DNA of 8,042 nucleotides from CAYHDN01 sp964355425 (GTDB lineage Bacteria > Patescibacteriota > UBA1384 > XYA2-FULL-43-10 > CAINNR01), in NCBI GenBank assembly GCA_964355425.1, contig CAYHDN010000041.1:1-8042 (forward strand), given 5' to 3'. Within the stretch, counting starts at the first letter, position 1. Every line of letters starts with the position of its first letter. A model generated the notes under the pieces. That model worked only from the letters and a program-made list of their open reading frames with translations. It ran no database searches and was not told the origin of the DNA. A program made the position numbers and the translations under genes. Below are positions 1 to 5,221 of the stretch, piece by piece.

Positions 1-1825
1 CGGGCTTGAGTTCAAAATTTGTCGGCGCGTTCAACAAGCCGGCAAAAGTCCCCTCGGTGTATTTTGATAAGCGCCTAGTGATGCTGTCGGTGCCGTTCAT
101 ATTGGCTAGGACGTTGTAGAAATCCTGCATGATTGGCGGTTCGTTCTTCTGGCTCTCCGGATCGGTAGTGATATCTTTTAAGGCATAAGCCTCGTATAAG
201 CCTTTTTCAACCAGAGCATCTTCTTCCGGAGTTAGCCCACCGACCATCAAGTTTACTAGGCCGTGGACCGAGGAGATATTTGAGCGCAAAACATCTTCGC
301 CGGATTCCTTTTCACTGTCCAAACCTTTCGGCAGATCGAAGGGATTAATCCTCTGCTGGGAGTTTAACGAATAGCGCAGATAACTGCCTCCGACGGCGTC
401 GCAAAGGTTTTTATATTCGTTTTCCGGATCAACGATAATGATATCGGTGCCGAACATCAAGCTGCGAAGCGCTTCAAGCTTAACCAAATATGATTTACCT
501 GAACCAGATTTGGCGAAGACTACAGCGTTGGCATTTTCCAAGTTAAAGCGGTCAAAAATAATCAACGAGTTGTTGTGACGGTTAATGCCGTAGAGAATGC
601 CGTCTTCCTGCGTCAGTTCGGACGAAGTGAAGGGGAAAATCGAGGAAGTCGAGCCGGTGTCCAAGTTGCGCAAAACCGAAATATTATCCTTGAGCAACGG
701 GGCGGTGGCGATAAAGCCATCGGCCATTTGCAACAGCGATTCTTTGGTATAAATCAGCATGCCGCCGAGAGTTGATTCCAATTGTTTAGTCAATGTGTTT
801 AATTCTTCAAGAGAATGAGCATAAATTGTAAAATAGAGCCCGAGTTGGAATAGCCGGACTTCACCGCGCTGTAGGACGTCGCGAAGGGCCTCGACATCGC
901 CAAGTGCGGTTTCCAGTTCCGGATCACGCGGTGAACCTTTCTCTTGAGCAATCATCATTGACGATTGAATTTTACCGACTTGAGTCTTTAGTTCCTTCAT
1001 GACGTTGGCGGTTTCCAGCGGGTGAATATGCATTCCGATATCCATGGTGATGTCATAATTGATAATCGGCGAAAGCCAGTTGGCTTCCAAATAACGCGGA
1101 TAAGTATAGACGAATAAAGTTTTGCAGAAAGTGTCGCCGAGCTGGAGATAAGCCGGTGTTAGGACATAGGCGGCGGGGGCGATGATATCGCGGACGGTTA
1201 GCATTCCCTCCTGAAAAACTTTTTGTGCTTGGCGAATCTCTAAATTTTCCTGTGCAAGAGTCCGCGGATCGGGGGAGTTTGGTGCAGCTTGTGGTTGAGG
1301 AGCGGTCGGGTTAATGATTGGGGCCGGAGTAGTCGTCTCGGGCTCAGAAGGCGATACTTGGGGCTCAATTTTATTGATTTCTTTTGTATCTACCACAGGT
1401 GCTACCGCCGACTCAGGTTTTTTTTCCTCTGCAATATTAATTTGTGGCGGAACTTCAAATTTCTTGCTCAAAGATACCCCAAGGTTTTTGGTTTGATCAG
1501 ATTGCCAGAAATCTGAGTCAGCGTCGATTGTTGGTTTATCAACAGGAAGTTTTGCCGGTTCGGCCTCTGCAGTGACGGGAGGATTTTCCGTTTCAACTGG
1601 TATCGTCAAAGATTTTTTTGGCTGAAAATCATTCGTTTGCACTGCCGGTTTAATTATTTTTTCCGAGTCAATTGTGGCTCTGTTCTGATTCGGGCCAATG
1701 GGAATATCAAGTCCGTCCTGATTCATGCTCGAAGGCTGGTTTAAGCCTGAATTAAAATCCGCCGGTGTCGGATAAAGCGATCGGCTTAGATCTTTATTTC
1801 TTTTTACTTGGTCGTCGTCTGGCAT
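1..1825 (-). CDS. virB4: VirB4-family T4SS ATPase (3' end beyond window)
   Basis: This is the motor ATPase of a type IV secretion/conjugation-like system, expected at the cytoplasmic face of the membrane. 608 codons are visible from ATG 1825. Residues 1 to about 195 are low-complexity, rich in Pro/Glu/Thr/Asn, and look disordered. Residues about 205-400 resemble the VirB4 N-terminal domain (start TVRDIIAPAAYVL). Walker A is AKSGSGKS at residues 438-445 (bases 491-514), with Ala in place of the usual first Gly. The strand IIIVDPENEY (462-471) is typical of VirB4. Walker B and the C-terminal motifs lie outside the window. ATG 1825 has no Shine-Dalgarno sequence; it is chosen because it is the first ATG after the upstream stop. 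An internal ATG at 1204 has AGGAGG before it. The frame is shared with the upstream TraC-like gene, separated by one TGA. Family assignment is firm; the exact start is uncertain. Confidence 0.9.
   Translation of the reverse strand, partial: MPDDDQVKRNKDLSRSLYPTPADFNSGLNQPSSMNQDGLDIPIGPNQNRATIDSEKIIKPAVQTNDFQPKKSLTIPVETENPPVTAEAEPAKLPVDKPTIDADSDFWQSDQTKNLGVSLSKKFEVPPQINIAEEKKPESAVAPVVDTKEINKIEPQVSPSEPETTTPAPIINPTAPQPQAAPNSPDPRTLAQENLEIRQAQKVFQEGMLTVRDIIAPAAYVLTPAYLQLGDTFCKTLFVYTYPRYLEANWLSPIINYDITMDIGMHIHPLETANVMKELKTQVGKIQSSMMIAQEKGSPRDPELETALGDVEALRDVLQRGEVRLFQLGLYFTIYAHSLEELNTLTKQLESTLGGMLIYTKESLLQMADGFIATAPLLKDNISVLRNLDTGSTSSIFPFTSSELTQEDGILYGINRHNNSLIIFDRFNLENANAVVFAKSGSGKSYLVKLEALRSLMFGTDIIIVDPENEYKNLCDAVGGSYLRYSLNSQQRINPFDLPKGLDSEKESGEDVLRSNISSVHGLVNLMVGGLTPEEDALVEKGLYEAYALKDITTDPESQKNEPPIMQDFYNVLANMNGTDSITRRLSKYTEGTFAGLLNAPTNFELKP
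1202..1212 (-). promoter_or_regulatory. AGGAGG before an internal ATG of virB4
   Basis: On the minus strand AGGAGG (1212-1207) is followed by GA and then ATG (1204-1202), in frame at residue 208 of the VirB4 protein. The spacing of 2 nt is short, but AGGAGG before the TraC-like gene is only 3 nt from its ATG. Initiation here would give VirB4 without the disordered extension, starting at the conserved domain. The bases also encode Gln-Glu-Gly, so chance is possible. Confidence 0.3.
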
Positions 1826-1839
1826 GGGTTTTATTTTTA

Positions 1840-1879
1840 ATTGGTCAAATTGGTCCAATTGGACTGATTGGTCTCATTT
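1840..1879. repeat. 9-nt tandem repeat array before virB4
   Basis: On the plus strand the spacer reads as 9-nt units GTCAAATTG, GTCCAATTG, GACTGATTG and GTCTCATTT (1844-1879), preceded by a partial unit. The array fills most of the gap and runs over the TGA of the TraC-like gene. It contains the perfect 12-nt palindrome GTCCAATTGGAC (1853-1864). The unit is the same family as the array at 2763-2807. The role is unknown; an RNA hairpin or a processing site is possible. Confidence 0.75.
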
Positions 1880-2746
1880 GCTTTTTTCTACTGGTTTCGC
1901 TGCTGGTTGGGCCGGAGCCGCCGTGGTCTGCTTGGCTTTTTCTACCGCCTCCGCCCGTTGTTTTGCTTTCCCTTGTTCTTTGACAAATTCGGTATTGTCA
2001 ATTACCGGTGTCTCGTCGGAAGTGTTGTGAGGTTTTTCAATATTAAATTCACCGGCTCCACCTTCACGACTGACAACATTAGCCTGCAAATCTTCAAGAC
2101 CCGAAAGCTGCTCTTTGTCGGCAATTCCCGGATTATAAAAATTATAAAATAGCTCGATTAATTCTTTGGTCGTAAGTTGTTTGCAGTGAAGACCGATCGA
2201 GCCGAGACCGGAGGCAATGACGGTTGCTTTTTCCCGCAAGTCATCACCTCGAGTTTTGAAGTCTTTTTCCGAAATTTTAAGCAGTGAAACGCTATTTCCG
2301 CGGTTGAGAAGCTTATCCACTAAGCTTAAGCTCTGAAGCTCGATATTCTCCCAGCCGATGACTACATAGAAACGCTTTTTCATAATGTTAGCCATGTTGA
2401 TCAGTTCGGAAATAAAATCAACATAATCCAAAGTCTGGACTTTTAGAAGCTCGACAGCTTGTTCGTTGGCTTTCTTCCGCAGTCGAGTCAGGTATGGGGT
2501 TAGATCGAGTTTTCGCGATTGAACGACGATTTCGATTGGAAAGTGAAGTGAATTTAAGAATCCCTGAAACTGAAAAATAATCGAGTTCTGTTCCCGCTCG
2601 CTTTTAAGCCCGAAGTTGACAGCCGTAACGTCAAGGACAAGACGGTATGAACCGTTTTTGAGAATAACTACTCCGTCCTCGACGCCAGCAATGTCGAGGT
2701 TTTCTTGGGTCGAAGCGGCGATTTTTGACTGTGTTTGTTTCGGCAT
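1874..2746 (-). CDS. TraC-like protein (VirB4 N-terminal-domain-like, no ATPase)
   Basis: 290 residues. Residues about 19-206 form one mixed alpha/beta domain that resembles the N-terminal domain of VirB4/TraC proteins: VVILKNGSYRLVLDV (26-40), QGFLNSLHFPIEIVVQSR (61-78), FYVVIGWE (126-133) and a final LTTKELIELFYNFYNP (191-206), a helix ending in Asn-Pro that is typical of VirB4 N-domains. There is no Walker A, so it is not an ATPase by itself. Residues about 225-290 are low-complexity, ending in an Ala/Lys/Pro-rich tail. ATG 2746 is chosen over an upstream in-frame TTG (2776) because AGGAGG lies at 2755-2750. It sits between prgI and virB4, and so is probably a partner or regulator of the VirB4 motor. 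Its TGA stop is in frame with the virB4 ATG 17 codons on. The T4SS link is good; the precise role is inferred. Confidence 0.8.
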   Translation of the reverse strand: MPKQTQSKIAASTQENLDIAGVEDGVVILKNGSYRLVLDVTAVNFGLKSEREQNSIIFQFQGFLNSLHFPIEIVVQSRKLDLTPYLTRLRKKANEQAVELLKVQTLDYVDFISELINMANIMKKRFYVVIGWENIELQSLSLVDKLLNRGNSVSLLKISEKDFKTRGDDLREKATVIASGLGSIGLHCKQLTTKELIELFYNFYNPGIADKEQLSGLEDLQANVVSREGGAGEFNIEKPHNTSDETPVIDNTEFVKEQGKAKQRAEAVEKAKQTTAAPAQPAAKPVEKSK

Positions 2747-2749
2747 GCC

Positions 2750-2755
2750 CCTCCT
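2750..2755 (-). promoter_or_regulatory. Shine-Dalgarno of the TraC-like gene
   Basis: AGGAGG on the minus strand, 3 nt before ATG 2746. It decides the start of the TraC-like protein, because the longer in-frame option from TTG 2776 would begin inside the repeat array and has no ribosome binding site. Confidence 0.75.
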
Positions 2756-2762
2756 AAGTGGA

Positions 2763-2807
2763 ATCAAATTGGTCAAATTTGTCTAATTAGACTAATTAGT
2801 CTAATTG
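2763..2807. repeat. 9-nt tandem repeat array between prgI and the TraC-like gene
   Basis: Five 9-nt units on the plus strand: ATCAAATTG, GTCAAATTT, GTCTAATTA, GACTAATTA and GTCTAATTG. It occupies nearly the whole spacer and covers the prgI stop codon. Each unit has an AATT dyad. The family is the same as at 1840-1879. On the coding strand the units supply three TAG codons, 9 nt apart, in the prgI frame. Confidence 0.8.
2785..2806. other. Perfect 22-nt palindrome over the prgI stop
   Basis: The 22 bases are exactly self-complementary and centred between 2795 and 2796. They arise from three AATTAG/CTAATT-type repeat units. In RNA this could form a hairpin of about 9 bp with a small loop, ending prgI and preceding the TraC-like gene. 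No U-run follows on the transcript, so it is not a canonical intrinsic terminator. It could instead stabilise or process the mRNA, or bind a dimeric protein as DNA. Confidence 0.6.
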
Positions 2808-3226
2808 CTTGGAGGCGAATTAATACGCCCGCGTTTATCAATAATATCGGCGATTCTCTCGATATCCTGTTTGCTGTAACGTTTGCTGGCGTACGGGTCA
2901 ACTTTTTGCGCTTGTTTTGGCTGATAAATTTCAACTCTGATGTTTGATTGGCCTTTGTGCCAGATTCTGGTTTTTGGATTGCCGGCGTAGGCGATTAAAT
3001 TTTTCAAGAAATTGGTGAACGGCCGGCCATTAATCTTGACAAAACAGACGCAGAAAGTAAAAATTCCGACAATAAATCCGAACAGGTAGTTAAGTGGCGA
3101 CGGCAAGGTGGTCAGAAGCAGATAGGTAAAACCGCCGCCAACGACGGCATAAACAAACTGAATCATCGTCAGCGGACCGACGATTTTATCCTCAATGTCA
3201 ATTTTTTGTGGCACCTTGAACTGCAT
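2801..3226 (-). CDS. prgI: PrgI-family T4SS membrane protein
   Basis: 141 residues, usual for the PrgI family of T4SS components found next to VirB4 in Gram-positive and Patescibacteria systems. The N-terminus FKVPQKIDIEDKIVGPLT (3-20) is the family signature. Two membrane helices follow at about 21-40 and 44-64. A cytoplasmic part with NGRPF (66-70) and PKTRIWHK (84-91) comes next, then a charged C-terminal tail ending at 141. It probably anchors or contacts the VirB4/TraC-like motor at the inner face of the membrane. ATG 3226 is the only sensible start because the signature begins at residue 3. It lacks a Shine-Dalgarno sequence and lies only 2-10 nt from the outer repeat end of the four-helix-bundle cassette, so an insertion may have replaced its native upstream region. 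Confidence 0.9.
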   Translation of the reverse strand: MQFKVPQKIDIEDKIVGPLTMIQFVYAVVGGGFTYLLLTTLPSPLNYLFGFIVGIFTFCVCFVKINGRPFTNFLKNLIAYAGNPKTRIWHKGQSNIRVEIYQPKQAQKVDPYASKRYSKQDIERIADIIDKRGRINSPPSN

Positions 3227-3227
3227 G

Positions 3228-3240
3228 GTAACTTCGTTAC
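3228..3240. other. Short inverted repeat just upstream of prgI
   Basis: GTAAC-TTC-GTTAC is a perfect 5-bp stem with a 3-nt loop directly before the prgI start codon. Its right arm overlaps the GTTACAA end of the flanking cassette. A weak promoter-like pair for prgI can be drawn here on the minus strand: TTGACT at 3263-3258, 16 nt, then TGTAAC at 3241-3236. That would give an almost leaderless prgI mRNA, which is speculative. Confidence 0.35.
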
Positions 3241-3274
3241 AAGTTAAAAGTCTGTAAAGTCAAAAGTCGAAAGT
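3236..3274. repeat. Left inverted end of the four-helix-bundle cassette
   Basis: Read inward on the plus strand, it begins GTTACAA (3236-3242), continues with AAAAGTC/AAAGTC units and contains AAAGTCGAAAGT (3263-3274). Both blocks recur in inverted orientation and in the same order at 3757-3716. The 19-mer agttaaaagtctgtaaagt at 3242-3260 recurs at 3305-3323. Confidence 0.6.
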
Positions 3275-3304
3275 ACACGGAATTCACTATTTTTATTGAA
3301 AATC

Positions 3305-3352
3305 AGTTAAAAGTCTGTAAAGTTTATAAAGTTCGTAAAGTCTATAAAAGTG
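3305..3352. repeat. AAAGT-type 9-nt tandem array after the four-helix-bundle gene
   Basis: This array begins with a second copy of agttaaaagtctgtaaagt (3305-3323). It continues with clear 9-nt units GTAAAGTTT, ATAAAGTTC, GTAAAGTCT and ATAAAAGTG (3317-3352) and stops directly at the TAA of the gene. It lies inside the outer left end, separated from it by about 30 nt of AT-rich sequence without other visible signals. Confidence 0.75.
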
Positions 3353-3703
3353 TTAGGGATTCATAAACTTAATAAGGCCTGAAAGTATCTTTGAAATCTC
3401 AGTGGATTTGTCCTGAAGAATTTTTGAATTTTTGGATTCAAGATATCCCAGTTTTTCTGCCAAATGAAGCATTGATCTAACTTCACCGCATGAACCTTTG
3501 GCAATGAAGAGAAATTTACGAAATTCTTTATCGCCACTTCGCTCAAACCCTTCAGCAATATTGTTGGAAATCGACACAACAGCACGGAAGAGTTGATCAA
3601 GAAATGAATAATCTTTGCACACACGAAACAGACGACGGCATTCCACTGCCAAATCAATCGCCTTTTGCCAAGCCAATATGTCTTCAAATCGATTTATTTT
3701 CAT
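3353..3703 (-). CDS. Four-helix-bundle protein (S23 / 23S rRNA IVP family)
   Basis: 116 residues, the usual length for this family. The family pattern is clear: FEDILAWQKAIDLA (6-19), then SFLDQLFRAVVSISNNIAEG (33-52), then EFRKFLFIAKGSCGEVRSML (60-79) and LAEKLGYL (81-88), covering the four amphipathic helices. Homologues are encoded in intervening sequences of 23S rRNA genes in some bacteria and as free-standing genes in many others, and the Avd accessory proteins of diversity-generating retroelements share the fold. The molecular function of free-standing members is not established. Here no rRNA, reverse transcriptase or variable repeat is nearby. The gene is flanked on both sides by AAAGTC repeat arrays and has no Shine-Dalgarno sequence before ATG 3703, unlike its upstream neighbours. 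It is probably not part of the secretion machine. Confidence 0.9.
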   Translation of the reverse strand: MKINRFEDILAWQKAIDLAVECRRLFRVCKDYSFLDQLFRAVVSISNNIAEGFERSGDKEFRKFLFIAKGSCGEVRSMLHLAEKLGYLESKNSKILQDKSTEISKILSGLIKFMNP

Positions 3704-3705
3704 TT

Positions 3706-3757
3706 GACTTTATGGACTTTCGACTTTAAAGACTTTATGGGCTAAACTCATTGTAAC
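3706..3757. repeat. Right inverted end of the four-helix-bundle cassette
   Basis: On the plus strand: GACTTTATG, GACTTTC, GACTTTAAA and GACTTTATG (3706-3739), then a short spacer and TTGTAAC (3751-3757). Read on the minus strand this is GTTACAA followed by AAAGTC units, mirroring the left end. The units begin 2 nt before the ATG of the four-helix-bundle gene and so form its 5' leader. Confidence 0.65.
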
Positions 3758-3758
3758 A
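3750..3758 (-). promoter_or_regulatory. Possible extended -10 promoter for the four-helix-bundle gene
   Basis: The minus strand reads TGTTACAAT, which fits the extended -10 form TGnTATAAT with one mismatch. Transcription would begin near 3743 and give a leader of about 40 nt made of the 9-nt units. No good -35 is visible. It overlaps the inverted terminus GTTACAA, so the cassette might bring its own promoter and also feed prgI downstream. Confidence 0.35.
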
Positions 3759-3771
3759 AATTTTCTGCTTT

Positions 3772-5220
3772 CTATAAACCTTTGGCTGGTTCTGGTTTAA
3801 TGATATCGGTTTCTTGACTCCAACCTTCGGCAAAAGCTTTCGCCAAGGCGATTAGATCATTGTTCGAAGCCTGCGGACCCCTATTTGAGTTTTGCGCCAT
3901 TGGCAGGCTGCTTTGCATGTCGCCGATATCACTATAAATGTCATCGTCGTCGTCGTATTCTTCTATCGAAGCTTCAATTTTCTCTTCAATCGTCGGCTCG
4001 CTACTAGCCATTTCTTTTCGTATTTGATCGTAAAATACTCTGTTGTGATCAATATACTCGTTAAGGCCAGACCATTTACCTTTCATCCCTACGATAATCG
4101 CCGCTTTACCGGCTTCATCTTTTGCGGCCGACATTCTCCCGACATCAGCCCGGAATGCCCGCTGGTCTTCTTCATTTTCTAAGCCCAAATGAGTCAAGAT
4201 TCCATCAGGACTTTTTTCCAAACTGACGCGGATGAAATCGGAAAAACTGCCTTCAGACCCAAGATAAACACCAACCTTGTCGGTCAAGATTTCTTCCGCC
4301 GCCTGCATTCGGCGAATATTCATATAGGCTTCAATTGTCATCTCCGGGTATTTTCCCTTAGCCTTGAGAAAAAGCGGATCGTTTTCGCCGTTCTTTTCCA
4401 GTTGTGTTAAAGTGGTAAAGACATTTTGGACCAATTCGCTCTGCAAGCCGACAAGTCTGCCGTTTTCCGTTTTGGCTGATTCCAATATTGCCGCAACCTG
4501 GGCGACAGCACCAGCCAGTTCTTGCTCTTCTCCACGTATGTGGGCAGAGACCGCTTGTTTTTCGGCGACGAAAACCCCGCCATGCTTAACCAGCCCGTGA
4601 CTGACTTCATGTTTGATAGTATGGTTGACGTCTAATTTGAGTTTCCCCTGTTCATCTGTCTCAAACAACTTATCGCCAACTGTAATTCCGCGCTTATCAT
4701 CTGATCCGGGTCTATATTCGGCAGTGGCCTGATAACCGGCAACCTCTGAGATTTCGCCGGAGGATGCTCGGCTGCGAACTTGGTTGACAAGCATCATCAA
4801 GCCCTCGGGGCTTAAGTGATTGCTGGCAACAATTTCAGCCAGATCACAGGTAATTTTTTCCCTTCTGTCAACCGGGAAATTTTCCTCCGGAAAGAGTTCT
4901 TTTGATGAACGGAGGAATTGCACCGTCGGCAACCATCCCTTTTCCTCTCTACCCAGTTGCTTCGCCAGCGCAGCGGCAATTTGCTCGTCAGAGATCTCCC
5001 TGCTTTCGGTTAATTTGAGCGCGCTTTTTAACGAGTCCGCTCTCTCAATCCTAAAGTCAGTTTCTTTTACCGCCCTGTCTCTAACGCTGACCGTCTCGTC
5101 AGTTTCTCCAGATCCGGGAAGTTCAGCGACCATCTTTCTTAATCTCCCGGCATTTTCAGCGTCAGGAGGAATATTCGGTTCTAAGTTTTCTGGCGGAGCC
5201 GGATTTCCGTCGTCAAGCAT
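3772..5220 (-). CDS. Putative zinc metallopeptidase (HEVSH), T4SS-linked
   Basis: 482 residues, with no signal peptide or membrane helix, so probably cytoplasmic. The motif TIKHEVSHGLVKH (201-213) contains HExxH: H204 and H208 as zinc ligands and E205 as the catalytic base. About 100 residues on, EEILTDKVGVYL (309-320) offers E310 and D314 in an ExxxD arrangement, as in gluzincins where the Glu is the third ligand. Residues 1-60 are Pro/Glu/Asp-rich and look flexible. There is an acidic run at 421-427 with five Asp, and the C-terminal third is low-complexity until a short helix (455-467). AAGGA (5231-5227) lies 6 nt before ATG 5220, and only one base separates that ATG from the upstream stop, so translation is coupled. 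I do not recognise the exact family. Substrates might be operon partners such as the VirB6-like protein; this is inference. Confidence 0.7.
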   Translation of the reverse strand: MLDDGNPAPPENLEPNIPPDAENAGRLRKMVAELPGSGETDETVSVRDRAVKETDFRIERADSLKSALKLTESREISDEQIAAALAKQLGREEKGWLPTVQFLRSSKELFPEENFPVDRREKITCDLAEIVASNHLSPEGLMMLVNQVRSRASSGEISEVAGYQATAEYRPGSDDKRGITVGDKLFETDEQGKLKLDVNHTIKHEVSHGLVKHGGVFVAEKQAVSAHIRGEEQELAGAVAQVAAILESAKTENGRLVGLQSELVQNVFTTLTQLEKNGENDPLFLKAKGKYPEMTIEAYMNIRRMQAAEEILTDKVGVYLGSEGSFSDFIRVSLEKSPDGILTHLGLENEEDQRAFRADVGRMSAAKDEAGKAAIIVGMKGKWSGLNEYIDHNRVFYDQIRKEMASSEPTIEEKIEASIEEYDDDDDIYSDIGDMQSSLPMAQNSNRGPQASNNDLIALAKAFAEGWSQETDIIKPEPAKGL

Positions 5221-5221
5221 C

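Larger units (their letters stand above)
3236..3757 (-). mobile_element. Putative small mobile or mobilisable cassette carrying the IVP-like gene
   Basis: The segment is bounded by related sequences in inverted orientation: 7 of 7 bases at the tips (GTTACAA/TTGTAAC), and 12 of 12 bases further in (AAAGTCGAAAGT at 3263-3274 and its complement at 3716-3727). AAAGTC units lie between these on both sides. It holds one gene, has no transposase, and interrupts an otherwise tightly packed T4SS operon exactly between two genes. I see no clear target-site duplication. The alternative is a resident gene whose flanks have collected short repeats. Confidence 0.45.

Noticed and set aside
1874..1876. TGA as a sense codon (glycine, code 25)
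   Set aside because: No other accepted gene contains an in-frame TGA, and another gene ends in TGA in a normal ATGA overlap. A recoded genome should show several TGA codons across this much coding sequence.
1765..2152. Plus-strand frames with repeated Ile-Gly or Trp-Ser-Asn residues
   Set aside because: The apparent peptide repeats only reflect the 9-nt DNA units in the spacer; both sides of the frames are antisense to real genes.
2785..2806. Intrinsic terminator after prgI
   Set aside because: The palindrome is AT-rich and no U-run follows on the minus-strand transcript, and the downstream genes belong to the same operon.
3361..3687. Second minus-strand frame of 108 codons within the four-helix-bundle gene
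   Set aside because: It overlaps the gene in another frame and has no family features, while the 116-residue frame matches the S23/IVP pattern throughout.
3353..3703. Avd protein of a diversity-generating retroelement
   Set aside because: Avd shares the fold, but no reverse transcriptase or template/variable repeat pair is present in the window.
3236..3757. Intervening sequence within a 23S rRNA gene
   Set aside because: The protein family occurs in such sequences, but the flanks here are protein-coding genes and no rRNA sequence is visible.
1840..3757. CRISPR array
   Set aside because: The repeats are 9-nt, contiguous and degenerate, without unique spacers or cas genes.
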